Shown: positions 1 through 9,959, counted from the first letter of the stretch. The stretch: 64,000 bases of DNA from Methanospirillum hungatei (GCF_019263745.1 NZ_CP077107.1:2728001-2792000); one strand, 5' to 3'. A program made the numbers and translations. Notes: generated from the sequence alone by a model not told the origin.

Positions 1-687
1 ATTTTTTATAAACATCGTGTTATAGGGCTCTTTATCGATTGAAACATTATCAACCTCAGCAAGGAATTGGACCGGGAGGTTTTGAGCATGAACAATATGG
101 GCCATCCGTGAATCAGGGTCAACGAAATATATTCCTCCCGAATCAAAGTTTAAGAGAGTTATCGACTTCTCAAGAACCTTTTCCAGAAGATCCGAGAGAC
201 TTTGAGCATTATTTACCTCTGATATGATCTCATTGAGGATGCGAAGCATTGCTGCCCGGTGCTTGAGAGATTCTGTTTCGGATTTCAGATCATGTACAGA
301 ACTTTCATTCTTCTCTCTCTGTACCACAGATCTTATTTTCAGAGTGAGTAACAAAAACCTGAACTCCTCGTTCCCCTCTTTCCAGGGGCACATATCTGCA
401 CCATTCTGGAACACTTCATAGAGAGCCAGATCATTATCAGGATTTGTCAGGAGGATGAACGGAATATCTCCTGACTGCTTTCTGACTGCTTTTAAAAAGG
501 AAATTCCATCAAAGCCGGGTTTTGAAAACCGGGATATGATAACATCATAGTCATGGGAGTTGATATTCTCCATGCCTTCCTGTACTGATATACAGGTATG
601 GACGGAGAATTCACCATTTTTCTCCAGGATTTGTTTACCTCTGACGAGCAGGTCTCCTTTATCGTCTGCATAGAGGATTGAAATCAT
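1..687 (-). CDS. Degenerate receiver + GAF-type regulator (partial)
   Basis: The reading frame runs off the left window edge; 229 residues are visible from the ATG at 687. Residues 1-115 have the layout of a CheY-like receiver: the acidic pair is present (ILYADDK) and a Lys is kept near the end (WKEG). However, the phosphoacceptor position, VSDYQMPGMDG in the receivers near 18 kb, reads ISRFSKPGFDG here, so Asp is replaced by Arg. A coiled linker follows (about 120-150), then the start of a GAF-like domain (about 155 onward, LSDLLEKVLEKSITLLNFDSGGIYFVD). It is probably a signalling protein, perhaps continuing into PAS or kinase domains outside the window. Loss of the Asp suggests a non-phosphorylated pseudo-receiver. 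The family call is good; the output is unknown. Confidence 0.75.
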   Translation of the reverse strand, partial: MISILYADDKGDLLVRGKQILEKNGEFSVHTCISVQEGMENINSHDYDVIISRFSKPGFDGISFLKAVRKQSGDIPFILLTNPDNDLALYEVFQNGADMCPWKEGNEEFRFLLLTLKIRSVVQREKNESSVHDLKSETESLKHRAAMLRILNEIISEVNNAQSLSDLLEKVLEKSITLLNFDSGGIYFVDPDSRMAHIVHAQNLPVQFLAEVDNVSIDKEPYNTMFIKN

Positions 688-1297
688 GGTTTGAAGTGAT
701 CCTGATTCTATATCATTGGTATTCAAATCTTGGGGAGGTATACTCTTTTTGTACTGTATGAATGCCGAAGGTTATCGGGTTGGGGGCATAATTCAGATAT
801 CTTGCTCATTTCAGGTTGCTTAAAAGAATGTGGAAACCCTCAGTATTCGTCTTGATCATGTATCTCATTTTTTATGATTATCGCATCTCTATTTCATATC
901 TCATTAGTAATAGATTTACCTTAAAATCTGCTCTATGGCCTAGAAACTGGTGTAGAGAATATTTATTGCTCCTTCACCGGAGGTTAAAGATCGGCTTTGG
1001 ATTTATAAACTTTACTGGGGAAAAAGGGGGTGTTTGTTACACTCTTCAGTGAGATACAATATTTATCAATAGGCTATCAACAATCATCACGAATTCAGCA
1101 TGGGCAAATACCGTATCCTGCATGAAGTATTCAGAAGTTTTAGACTTGGTGAAGACATCCCGGAACTATACCTCATCCAAACTCATATGCGTTGATTGCA
1201 TCCTTAAAACTGGATTTTAATAGGTTTAATCGCTTTATCTGATCTCGAATATAAATAAGGAACCTCTTTTAAGATAAAAAAATAAATTTTAGTCTCA
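688..1297. other. Intergenic, no convincing gene
   Basis: About 610 bases of AT-rich sequence between two divergently transcribed genes. A 78-codon frame at 816-1052 and a 31-codon frame at 1100-1195 lack a ribosome-binding site and family resemblance, and I do not call them. A TATA-like stretch (aatataaataag, around 1247-1258) lies about 40 bases before the start at 1298 and probably serves that gene. Confidence 0.5.
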
Positions 1298-3496
1298 ATG
1301 CACATCCCCTTCTCCTTTTCAAAAAAACTCGGACTATACTTTGCTATCTGCATGACACTCTTAATTCCAGCGGTAACTGGCGATTATCCCGAAATTGAGT
1401 CTCCGACAACAGATCAGTATCGGATTGGGGTCCTTCTCCCTGCATCAGGGGACAGTGCCATGGACTTTTATGAGACTCTGAACTGGACCGTTGCCGGTTT
1501 GGAAAAGGAAGGTGTTGGAACCATAGAACTCGTAGGTATTGATACCAGTACGGTTCCTACAAGAGAAGCAGCCCTGAAGATGCTTGCCGACCCTGATATC
1601 CGGGTGGTCATTGGTCCGGCAACAAGTGATGAGGTCTTTCAGATAGCACCTGATTTCATTGCTGCAAAGAAGATCCTCATTACTCCGTCGGCTACATCAG
1701 GAGAGATTGCTGACCTGTTTGGAGAGTCAGGATATATCTGGCGGACAACTGGTGGTGACAGGATACAGACTCAGCTCATCATGGATCTGGTTGCTGAACG
1801 GGGAACTCACACGGTATCTCTTATGTATGAAAATAACACGTATGGGAAGACATTCGCAGATTGGGCAGAGTATTATGCAAATGAATCCGGAGTTGTGCAT
1901 ATCGAATCAGTGCCTTTTTCCCATGAACTGGATATTTCCAGCCTTTTGAACAATATCATATCAAAAAAACCTGATTATCTGATTGTTGCAGCTAGAGGAT
2001 CCATTGCTGCAGAGATTGCCCGCTTTGTTAAGGCACAAAACAGTACTGTACAATTATTCTTTACTGATGCTGGACGTTCAGATACATTTCTCACAACTGC
2101 CGGAGAATATGCGGAAGGGGCTGAAGGAGTAAGTCCTACAGCAGATAAAAAAACCGGATTTTTTGTATCCTACCAAAAAGCGTTTGGAAAGATGCCCTCC
2201 GATTATGCAGCTCTTACCAGGGATGCCCTGATTTTGGGGATTGCAGCTCTTGCGAGAATGGAGGCAAACCCTTCAGAAGAGCCTGGTGAGTATTTGACAT
2301 CAGTGGTTCAGGGGAGTGACATGGTAACTCCCTGGGATGATCAGGGAACTGCACAGGCAATAAGAATAATCCGTGGCGGATATCTCCCTGATCTCTCCGG
2401 TGCATCAGGAACGCTCGATTATGATACAAGGACCGGGACAGATCCCCTGACAACATGGTATGTTCACTGGAGGGTGGAGGAAGGTGAATTTCTCGCTGAT
2501 TCGTACATCTCCGGATCAAGGGAAGACAGGAGGGAAACGGATAAGATAAAGCAACCGATGCAGGATCTCTCTGCTTTTCTAAATACTACCGAAGATAAAA
2601 GAGCAGAAATATCCTTTGTGTATAACGGTGAGAAGGGGGATTTCGGATTTACTGACCAGGCATATCTGGGTATCCTGAGAATCAGGGATGACTTTAACCT
2701 GACCGTTCATGAGATATATACCGGAGATACCGGCGAGGAACCTGACCCGGTATTCAATCCATTAACCGGAAAGAAGGCCAGTGCTGTGCTGATGCTCGGA
2801 TCATATATGGCTGAGTATGCAGAACGGGTAGCAGAGGAGTACCCTGATATTCCGGTCATGGTGATTGATGCTGATCCAATGTCGCTTCCCCATATCAGGA
2901 CTGCTTCATTCTCGATGTATGGAGCCAGTTATCTTGCCGGAAGACTTGCTGGAGACCTGACAAAGACTGGACAGATAGCAGTAATTGCCGGGAGAAAAGC
3001 CCAGGTTATTGACAGTTTCACAGACGGGTTTATCAAAGGAGCTATAGATGAAGATCCGACGATTGTGGTGAATATCACCTATATTGCTGATGATAACTCT
3101 GGATACCATCAGCCGGAGAAGGGAGCTGCAATTGCAATGGATATGTATCGAAACGGAACAGACATCATCTTCACGGTAGCAGGAGCGTCAGGTCTTGGAG
3201 CGGTATCAGCAGCGAAAAAATCGCAGGATCTCAAGATTATCGGAGTTGATTCGGATCAGTCATATCTCGGGCCGGGAGTTGTTATCGCATCGGTGGTAAA
3301 GAACCTTGATCCGGTTGTATATTGGGAATTATCCGAAGCACTGAACAGGAGGTTTACACCCGGCCTTGTTGAATACAATCTTACCAATGATGGATCCTCT
3401 TTAGTGATAAACCCAAGGTTTGGTGACTTTTCTAAAATAATAGAGAGCAAAATGAACGAAGCTGTTCAGCAGGAGATAAAGGCCGAATCTACCTGA
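1298..3496 (+). CDS. Fused double substrate-binding protein (LivJ-type + BMP/PnrA-type)
   Basis: 732 residues. An N-terminal signal peptide (hydrophobic LGLYFAICMTLLIPAVTG) indicates export. Residues about 37-400 resemble the leucine/amino-acid ABC binding family (Peripla_BP_6): YRIGVLLPASGD, VVIGPATSDEV, LITPSATSGEI. Residues about 430-715 resemble the BMP/PnrA family: FVYNGEKGDFGFTDQA, ASYLAGRLAGDLTKTG, IIGVDSDQSYLGPG. Each domain alone is a normal-length type-1 periplasmic binding protein, so this is a head-to-tail fusion of two families. No permease or ATPase gene is adjacent. It could capture ligands for a distant transporter or act as an extracellular sensor. A TATA-like box precedes the start. 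The domain calls are firm; the ligands are unknown. Confidence 0.8.
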   Translation: MHIPFSFSKKLGLYFAICMTLLIPAVTGDYPEIESPTTDQYRIGVLLPASGDSAMDFYETLNWTVAGLEKEGVGTIELVGIDTSTVPTREAALKMLADPDIRVVIGPATSDEVFQIAPDFIAAKKILITPSATSGEIADLFGESGYIWRTTGGDRIQTQLIMDLVAERGTHTVSLMYENNTYGKTFADWAEYYANESGVVHIESVPFSHELDISSLLNNIISKKPDYLIVAARGSIAAEIARFVKAQNSTVQLFFTDAGRSDTFLTTAGEYAEGAEGVSPTADKKTGFFVSYQKAFGKMPSDYAALTRDALILGIAALARMEANPSEEPGEYLTSVVQGSDMVTPWDDQGTAQAIRIIRGGYLPDLSGASGTLDYDTRTGTDPLTTWYVHWRVEEGEFLADSYISGSREDRRETDKIKQPMQDLSAFLNTTEDKRAEISFVYNGEKGDFGFTDQAYLGILRIRDDFNLTVHEIYTGDTGEEPDPVFNPLTGKKASAVLMLGSYMAEYAERVAEEYPDIPVMVIDADPMSLPHIRTASFSMYGASYLAGRLAGDLTKTGQIAVIAGRKAQVIDSFTDGFIKGAIDEDPTIVVNITYIADDNSGYHQPEKGAAIAMDMYRNGTDIIFTVAGASGLGAVSAAKKSQDLKIIGVDSDQSYLGPGVVIASVVKNLDPVVYWELSEALNRRFTPGLVEYNLTNDGSSLVINPRFGDFSKIIESKMNEAVQQEIKAEST

Positions 3497-3583
3497 AGCT
3501 CAGAGGATCCGGTTCATGAATATGTTCCATAACATTCTTTATTTTTGTTTTTTCTCGGTAATATCGACATTATTTACTTTTCT

Positions 3584-4483
3584 TCAAAAGAACGATTTTT
3601 CGAAATCTTTAGATCTACTGGATTTCGCCTTACCAAAACGGACTGATTCTGCATAAGCACGAATATCCGGATACATTCCGTTTATCCGTTCGGCAAGGTT
3701 CTTCCCTCCGAGCCGGTATGGGGCAGGACCAAGGAGCAGGATTGGTGACACGTTTCGCTCCGGAACCTGGTATAAGGTCTCACTGGTATCGATGCAGGAG
3801 AAAAATCCCTGGGGATCACCAACCTTTGGAATACCGGCCTCCTGCTCAGTCCCTTCTTTTGCATCTGAACCGGGAACCGGATGAGAAACGAGATTCCGGA
3901 AAGTCTGAACCCGGTTCATCACCTCCTCCCTTGTCATTCCATGGAGGAGAAAGAGCATCCAGGGATCTTCATCAAGTACCTCAGCAAGGAAGTACCATGC
4001 AGCAGCAACATGAATGCACGGATTCTGATCATCAGAGCAGTGACAAAAAGCCCGAACACTCCGGTAATGATCAGGAATAAGAAATATTTCTTTCTTTTCC
4101 AGTGTATCCACAAGATCGCGAGTGAATTCTCCGATTATGAGTGATCCGGTCAGTGCAGCATCATGGGTAATGGTTTCAATAACCATATCCCAGACCTCGG
4201 TGGAGAAACGAGGGAATAATAATCCTACGGGTCTGGCTGATGATCCAGTACAAAGAATACCCATACTCACCTCACCAGGACCGAACCGGATATTATTCCC
4301 AAACCCATTCCTCGCACAATGCTTTCCCCGGCTGAGTCGTCCGTTCTCACCATAGTCCTCAAGGACCGAGACAAACCGGATTGTCCACCAGTTCTTGCCA
4401 ACCGGCCCGTGCTGGCTCTGTAAGCGTATTTTTTTACTGATCGGGAGGGTGCCCGGAATCTGCCACCAGATCTTTCTCTTCAT
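3584..4483 (-). CDS. SWIM zinc-finger protein
   Basis: 299 residues. A SWIM-type zinc site is visible near residues 145-160: a CxC pair (FCHCSDD) followed by CxH (PCIHVAAAWYFL). SWIM fingers bind zinc and are linked to DNA or protein binding. The ATG overlaps the stop of the upstream SNF2 helicase gene by four bases (ATGA type), so the two are translationally coupled. Pairing of a SWIM protein with a SNF2/HepA helicase is common in bacteria and archaea and suggests a joint role in nucleic-acid remodelling. The tail is rich in Lys and Ser. The family call is good; the exact role is unknown. Confidence 0.8.
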   Translation of the reverse strand: MKRKIWWQIPGTLPISKKIRLQSQHGPVGKNWWTIRFVSVLEDYGENGRLSRGKHCARNGFGNNIRFGPGEVSMGILCTGSSARPVGLLFPRFSTEVWDMVIETITHDAALTGSLIIGEFTRDLVDTLEKKEIFLIPDHYRSVRAFCHCSDDQNPCIHVAAAWYFLAEVLDEDPWMLFLLHGMTREEVMNRVQTFRNLVSHPVPGSDAKEGTEQEAGIPKVGDPQGFFSCIDTSETLYQVPERNVSPILLLGPAPYRLGGKNLAERINGMYPDIRAYAESVRFGKAKSSRSKDFEKSFF

Positions 4484-7400
4484 TCCTCATCCTCCCCGGA
4501 GAGTACCGCATCACGGAGTGAGACGATATCCAGTAATTCCTCTGTTGACAGACTGGTGAGGAGATCCTCTCCCTGTGCCAGAACCTCCTGACCCAGAATT
4601 CGTTTCTCATTATTGATCCGGTCAATCTGTTCTTCAAGCGTTCCGGCGGCGATCATCAGATGAACCTGAACATTCTGCCGTTGTCCGATCCGGTATGTCC
4701 TATCCGTCGCCTGGTCCTCAACTGCCGGGTTCCACCACCGGTCAACATGGAAGACATGGGTTGCAGCGGTCAGGTTCAGCCCGGTACCTCCGGCTTTTAA
4801 CGATATCACAAAGAGTGATGGCTCTTTCGATGACTGAAACTCCCTGACCAGTCGTTCACGCTCTAGCCGGGGAGTCTTTCCGGTAAGGAGTAATACTGGC
4901 ATTGAAAACCTTTCCCGCAGAATACCTGCAAGATACTCTGCAAACGTCGCATACTGGCTGAATATCAGGGCAGAATCTCCTTCTTCGCTGACCTCTTCCA
5001 GCATCTCAAGAAGTCGGGAGACTTTCCCTGACCGTTCGGGCAGAAATCCTCGATCATGGATGAAAAGGCCGGGATGATTGCAGATCTGTTTCAGCCTGGT
5101 GATGGTCCGGAAGATAACTCCTCGTCGTGCCAGTCCGGTTACCGTCTCAAGAGACTGTGCCATATCCTCGACAACCGCCTGGTATAACGTCGCCTGTTCA
5201 TGGGTAAGCGTGCAAAACACCCGTGATTCCATCTTCTCCGGAAGATCAGCAATCACCGCCTTATCGGTCTTCATTCGTCGCAAGAGGAACGGCCTGATAA
5301 GCAGACGAAGTTCAGTGGTCCCATGCCGGTCTTTTTCTGTTCCTGACAGATGACCATACCTTGACTGAAATGCATGCTGGGATCCCAGGTATCCGGGATT
5401 TAAAAAGTCCATGATTGACCAGAGTTCAAGAAGACGGTTCTCCACCGGTGTTCCGGTCAGGGCAATCCTCCGGTCAGCAATCAGCTCCCGAATTGCCTGT
5501 GACTGGAGCGTATTCGGATTTTTTATATTCTGGGCCTCATCAAGGATAACAGCTGACCACCTGACCGGTGAAAGGTGATCAATATCCCGGCTTGCCAGGT
5601 TATACGTGGTCAGAATAAGGTCATACTGGCTGATGAGCCGGAAAAATTCATCCCCTCTGCACCGGGAGATTCCATGATGGATCCAGACCGAAAGAGAAGG
5701 AGCAAACCGTTTAATCTCTCGTTCCCAGTTTCCGGCAACTGACATGGGGCAGATGATAAGAGCCGGAGCCAGGTCTGGATCATGCTCTTTCAGGGATAAG
5801 AACCATGCAATCGTCTGAATTGTCTTTCCAAGGCCCATATCATCGGCAAGACAGGCCCCAAATCCCCGCTCGGTACATCGAAGGAGGAATGCATGTCCTG
5901 TCTCCTGGTATGGCCGGAGTGTCCCGTTCAATGCTGCGGGGATTGGACATTCGGCAGCATCCTGTGTTGACCGGAGCATGGCAAGGATATCTTTTGTCCA
6001 TTCATCGGTTCCCCTGACCTGAACGGTGATCGGACCATCAAATCCTCCGACCGACAGTTGGATGAGATCTCCTGCCTGTGGCTTTCCCCGGATGTATCGT
6101 CTCTCAAATTGTGTGAGTGCAGTGGAAAGGGCACCTGCATTCCCAAAGATCCATCTGCCCTTCACTTTGATGATCGGGGTTTTCTGTTTGACTGCCTGCC
6201 AGAACTCTTCAGGAGATACTGATTCATCACCAATAGCAATCCGGTAATCAAACGAGATTAGTTCAGATATCCCAAGCATCCCGTCCCGGTGAGCCGGACC
6301 TTTCTTGCGGGCGCCAAGTTCAATCCGGGGTCTGTACTTCTCATCGGTCCACCATGACGGGAGGATTACATCTACTCTTTTGTCTTTTACGGCAAGAACC
6401 TCGGTAGTCAGAAAGGTTGCTGCATCAGCAAGTGGTATCTCCGCGGTTGTCGGATTTGAACCTGACAGGCAATCTTTCAGAACCGGTGATACTGACACGG
6501 CCCGCGAAAGTCCGGTAAGGAGTTCCTGGATGAGGACCGGACCAGGGGGAAGCACTCCACCGGATTTGTCAGGAAGGTTCCAGATCGTCTTGGCCGGGAT
6601 AAGGAGGTCAGGATCCCCTTCAGATCGTATACAGAGCCGAATCGTCCAGGGTTCCAGATCTTCACCGTCTGGTTCCTGCACGATGATACAGGTATGAAAG
6701 GGGACAGACCCTTCTTTCCGGAACAAAAGCCATTCATCCATCTTTTCTGCAAACACTGGATCCAACTCATGATCCTGTATATTGAGGTCTTTTCCGGTGA
6801 GGGAAGCCATGAAGGCAAGGGCATCTTTTTCATGCTCTATCATCCGCTTTCCTGGCCGGATAGAAGGTGGATGCTTTTTGAGTGCCTGTTTGATTATGGT
6901 CTCCATCATCCCGGAGAGAGCAGCAAAAAGAAATTCCTCTGGGTTTGGGAGTGGCTTTTGAATTCTCTTCTGTTCAGAGGCAAATTGCATAATTGGCGGC
7001 ATTGCGGCTGCATACCGGGCCAGCCATGAGAAATCATCAGGGAGAAGTGCCGGAGTCCAGCTGATCTGGTATCCTGATGAAGTCTTTACGAGGGCTGGTT
7101 TGAATTTTCCATCCCTGACCAGAATACATGCTGATTCCAGCAAGCTAATAAGATATGTGACCGTGTCTCCGATGTGGACATCCGGTGATGCCTGAAGAGT
7201 GGTGAATGTTTCAAAAAAGGTTTCGTACGGGATGATGAGAACCGGAACAGTATATCGGGAGAGTGGTACCTGTTGGTGTCCGGTTTTGGAATTATTGGTA
7301 TCAGAACTCCCTGATCTGGGTTCTGGTGCATGGATTATCCAGTATGCCCGACTGGCCGAATGGAAAGAATGGCCGGTTATCGTATGGATCGTCTCGGCAA

Positions 7401-7620
7401 GTCGATAATGAGGGAGAGCAGGAGGATAGATATCAGAATGACTGAGAGTTATATTCGGGGCTGGTTTATCTGATCCGGATTCTCCAAATAAGGCAATGCC
7501 TGAAATCCGGGGATATATGAGGCCATGCAGGATAATTGGTGGCTTAGTCTCTGGATATGTGTCAGGCTTTTCCTGGTGTTCCGGTACATAGCCCCTCTTG
7601 AGTTCCATCTGTTCTCTCAC
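4480..7620 (-). CDS. SNF2/HepA-family DEAD/DEAH-type helicase
   Basis: 1046 residues. The C-terminal half is a complete SNF2 ATPase: Walker A (DDMGLGKTIQT, about residue 590), the DEAQ box (VILDEAQNIKN, about 693), motif III (ALTGTPVENR), and helicase-C motifs (ALIFSQYATFAEYL; SLKAGGTGLNL; DRWWNPAVEDQATDRTYRIGQ, about 945). The N-terminal half matches the accessory region typical of bacterial-type SNF2 proteins. It probably translocates on duplex DNA and remodels protein-DNA complexes; the substrate is not evident. It is first in a two-gene unit with the SWIM gene, overlapping by four bases. A start at 7620 is chosen because the next gene is divergent; the extreme N-terminus is weakly conserved and could be shorter. 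Confidence 0.9.
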   Translation of the reverse strand: MREQMELKRGYVPEHQEKPDTYPETKPPIILHGLIYPRISGIALFGESGSDKPAPNITLSHSDIYPPALPHYRLAETIHTITGHSFHSASRAYWIIHAPEPRSGSSDTNNSKTGHQQVPLSRYTVPVLIIPYETFFETFTTLQASPDVHIGDTVTYLISLLESACILVRDGKFKPALVKTSSGYQISWTPALLPDDFSWLARYAAAMPPIMQFASEQKRIQKPLPNPEEFLFAALSGMMETIIKQALKKHPPSIRPGKRMIEHEKDALAFMASLTGKDLNIQDHELDPVFAEKMDEWLLFRKEGSVPFHTCIIVQEPDGEDLEPWTIRLCIRSEGDPDLLIPAKTIWNLPDKSGGVLPPGPVLIQELLTGLSRAVSVSPVLKDCLSGSNPTTAEIPLADAATFLTTEVLAVKDKRVDVILPSWWTDEKYRPRIELGARKKGPAHRDGMLGISELISFDYRIAIGDESVSPEEFWQAVKQKTPIIKVKGRWIFGNAGALSTALTQFERRYIRGKPQAGDLIQLSVGGFDGPITVQVRGTDEWTKDILAMLRSTQDAAECPIPAALNGTLRPYQETGHAFLLRCTERGFGACLADDMGLGKTIQTIAWFLSLKEHDPDLAPALIICPMSVAGNWEREIKRFAPSLSVWIHHGISRCRGDEFFRLISQYDLILTTYNLASRDIDHLSPVRWSAVILDEAQNIKNPNTLQSQAIRELIADRRIALTGTPVENRLLELWSIMDFLNPGYLGSQHAFQSRYGHLSGTEKDRHGTTELRLLIRPFLLRRMKTDKAVIADLPEKMESRVFCTLTHEQATLYQAVVEDMAQSLETVTGLARRGVIFRTITRLKQICNHPGLFIHDRGFLPERSGKVSRLLEMLEEVSEEGDSALIFSQYATFAEYLAGILRERFSMPVLLLTGKTPRLERERLVREFQSSKEPSLFVISLKAGGTGLNLTAATHVFHVDRWWNPAVEDQATDRTYRIGQRQNVQVHLMIAAGTLEEQIDRINNEKRILGQEVLAQGEDLLTSLSTEELLDIVSLRDAVLSGEDEE

Positions 7621-7776
7621 CTGTTTCGTCCGGGGAAAGATACATGTGTGGGTATGGGAGGTTCGGAGCTGAACTGGTATGGGTAGATGATTTATAAATG
7701 GATTTTGGTGAATACTTTTTTTTCAATGACAGGATATTTATGTGAGAAATTTCTTAATGACATATCATTCTGCATT

Positions 7777-8094
7777 ATGAACGCTTGCAAAATTATCCGG
7801 CCATATTCAAGAGATGAAATATTAGCAATCTTAAAAGAAAAAGCCACTTATCTTGAGCGGGATTATCATGTCCAGGAGATTGGACTTTTTGGCTCAATTG
7901 TTCGGGGAGAAGGAACTGATACCAGTGATATTGATATTCTGGTCACATTCTCAAAAACTCCAGATTTGTTTACATTTGTGAGATTGGAACAATATCTTTC
8001 TAGTATATTCCATATGAAGGTTGATCTGGTTTTGAAAGATTCGTTAAAGCGTCATATTGGTGAACATATCTTATCAGAAGTGGTGTATGAATGA
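7777..8094 (+). CDS. mntA: MntA-type nucleotidyltransferase antitoxin
   Basis: 105 residues from the ATG at 7777. The polymerase-beta-type minimal nucleotidyltransferase motif is clear: FGSIVRGEGTDTSDIDILV (GSx10-11DxD) with a further Asp in KVDLVL. Members of this family (MntA/MNT) neutralise HepT by AMPylation. The stop overlaps the start of the downstream hepT gene by four bases. In-frame ATGs at 7687 and 7726 exist, but a TATA-like sequence (tttataaa, about 7690) lies at the first, so transcription probably begins near 7720 and the start at 7777 is preferred. No strong ribosome-binding site is seen. Confidence 0.85.
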   Translation: MNACKIIRPYSRDEILAILKEKATYLERDYHVQEIGLFGSIVRGEGTDTSDIDILVTFSKTPDLFTFVRLEQYLSSIFHMKVDLVLKDSLKRHIGEHILSEVVYE

Positions 8095-8447
8095 AACGTG
8101 ATTTTCAGGACTACCTGGATGATATTGGTGATATGATCCACATCATTCTGGAATTCACTGATAATATGTCATATGAAGAGTTTTTAGAGGATAAAAAAAC
8201 ACAATTCGCTGTAGTTCGGGCATTTGAGGTAATGGGTGAAGCAGCGAAGAAAATTCCTCTAGATATCAGAGACAGGTACCCCACAATTCCCTGGGCTGAA
8301 ATGGCCGGAATGAGAGATAAGTTAATTCATGAATATTTTGGAGTCAATTTTCAGATAGTTTTCAAAACGGCCAGAGAAATATTACCAAGTATTTCGAAAG
8401 ATTTTGCTCTGGTAAAAACCAATATCTTTTCTATCGAGCAGGAATAA
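8091..8447 (+). CDS. hepT: HepT-like ribonuclease toxin (DUF86)
   Basis: 118 residues, all-helical HepT/DUF86 family. The catalytic RX4HXY motif of HEPN nucleases is intact (RDKLIHEYFG, near residue 80). With the overlapping upstream mntA it forms a type VII-like toxin-antitoxin module in which the nucleotidyltransferase modifies the Tyr of this motif. Full length for the family. Such modules are frequent in archaeal genomes and often act in defence or plasmid/region maintenance; here the gene sits among chromosomal genes with no other defence gene adjacent. Confidence 0.88.
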   Translation: MKRDFQDYLDDIGDMIHIILEFTDNMSYEEFLEDKKTQFAVVRAFEVMGEAAKKIPLDIRDRYPTIPWAEMAGMRDKLIHEYFGVNFQIVFKTAREILPSISKDFALVKTNIFSIEQE

Positions 8448-8556
8448 TTATCTACTAATACCCTTCTGTGTAACCTATATTCCGATGGCAAGGTACAGAT
8501 TCCATGTGTTGGGTAGGGGAATGTGGGATTTTTATTCTTGTCGTCTGCGAGGAATT

Positions 8557-9378
8557 ATGAAAAACATTATCTCTGGATGTTTCATTCTCACCATTCTCCT
8601 TATTGGCGGTGTTTTTGCCGAAGATACCAATGATAATCAAACCATTGGCGAACCATGGATGTTGAATAACGAATCGGCACATGCCATGATAGAACTCTAT
8701 GCTGCAGATCTTCGTATGATTGAAGACGGTTTTGGCTCCCTGATCCTCAAAGATGCGAGCGAAATTGAAGATTTCATGATTGCGACCCAGGATCCTGACG
8801 GAAAGATCGATGCCCTTCTTGATACGATTGATGCTGCGGTGAATGAGAGTGAAGATGCAACTGCAGAGTGGGCAACATTGTACTCAGCATATGATGCCCT
8901 GAATGCATCCGGTCTTCAGATGCTATCAACCTTTGAGGCACATAATCTCACACCGGCAGAAGATGAAGTTGTAGAATACAAAGATGCTGCAGTAGACCTT
9001 ATCAGGGTATTTGATAACATCATTGCCAGATTCATCGATAAAAACGCAATCGGTGAAGATAGCTTCAGACTTCTCTTGTATACTCATCTGTTGGGTGCTG
9101 TCAATGCACAGGAAGGATATGTACTGACTGCAGATCCGGCCCTTATTGATCTCTATACTGAAAAGATGTCAGCATTTGATACCGATGCAGCATTGTTTGA
9201 GTCACGGTTTGCAGAAAGTTCCATTGAAGACATCAGGGAATTGAAGCAGAAAGCAGATGGTGTTGTTCAGGAATCTATGACAAATATGACCGAAAACGGA
9301 TCTGAAGCGGATATGTCTGCCCTGATTCCGGTTGTCATTGAGATCATGGACGGATATAAAGAGACAACTACTTTATAA
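8557..9378 (+). CDS. Secreted protein of unknown function
   Basis: 273 residues from the ATG at 8557, which follows a purine-rich site (gcgaggaatt). An upstream in-frame ATG at 8485 would add 24 residues ahead of the signal peptide and is less likely. The N-terminus (KNIISGCFILTILLIGGVFAE) is a signal peptide with a probable AxA-like cleavage site. The mature part is acidic, helical and rich in Asp, Glu and Ala with several N-x-S/T sequons (for example NES, NMT), in keeping with an extracytoplasmic archaeal protein. I recognise no domain. It stands alone, about 110 bases after hepT. Confidence 0.6.
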   Translation: MKNIISGCFILTILLIGGVFAEDTNDNQTIGEPWMLNNESAHAMIELYAADLRMIEDGFGSLILKDASEIEDFMIATQDPDGKIDALLDTIDAAVNESEDATAEWATLYSAYDALNASGLQMLSTFEAHNLTPAEDEVVEYKDAAVDLIRVFDNIIARFIDKNAIGEDSFRLLLYTHLLGAVNAQEGYVLTADPALIDLYTEKMSAFDTDAALFESRFAESSIEDIRELKQKADGVVQESMTNMTENGSEADMSALIPVVIEIMDGYKETTTL

Positions 9379-9677
9379 CCTTTTTTCGTTCTGAATGTAA
9401 TGCTGCGTATTCGTTGCAGTTTAGGGGACGATAAAACCTTACATTACATTCTAAATATGCATTTACTCGCTATTAACGCGAATAACTCAGTAATACGCTC
9501 TACTCGAATGATTGATTGGTTGATTTTTATAGTATTCTTCAAGCAGAAGGATATACGATTTCGCTTTAATATTGGATGCTAATGATTACGAGGAATATTC
9601 TTGGGTGACATTTGTGGGATATCCGAATTCTCATGAGTTATCAGGATTCGGAGTTATTTTTTCTCTCATTTCCAATT

Positions 9678-9959
9678 TCAGTCGATTTTTCCGATTTCCT
9701 TGTACCTTGCTATGAGATCTGATTCATCTATAGTGCAGTCGATTAACAAAAAAAAATCTTCTTTCGAAAGTGAGATCTGTCGTGCCATTACTGAAAGCAA
9801 TGCATCGCTCATCTCTCTTTTTTCATGACTTACAAAGGTAATAATGTCAGTATCTTTGCCCTGATTTGAAAAAATCAAATATCTATGATGGGTATTTTTA
9901 CATACGAATCCTTTTTTTAAAAGTGCTTTAACCACTTTTTCACTCTTTCTTGAGGTCAC
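9678..9959 (-). CDS. HicA-like mRNA interferase toxin
   Basis: 93 residues. The layout fits HicA/dsRBD-like toxins: an N-terminal helix (KSEKVVKALLKKGFVCK), then the catalytic-His strand (NTHHRYLIF), then a loop and helix before the C-terminus. It is longer than canonical HicA (about 60-70 residues), with an extra C-terminal helix (SDLIARYKEIG). The start overlaps the stop of the upstream 120-residue gene by four bases, the usual antitoxin-toxin arrangement. The toxin call is probable, not certain. Confidence 0.55.
   Translation of the reverse strand: MTSRKSEKVVKALLKKGFVCKNTHHRYLIFSNQGKDTDIITFVSHEKREMSDALLSVMARQISLSKEDFFLLIDCTIDESDLIARYKEIGKID

Noticed and set aside
816-1052. 78-codon frame in the first intergenic region
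   Set aside because: No ribosome-binding site, odd composition (many Arg, Trp, Leu, Tyr), no known domain.
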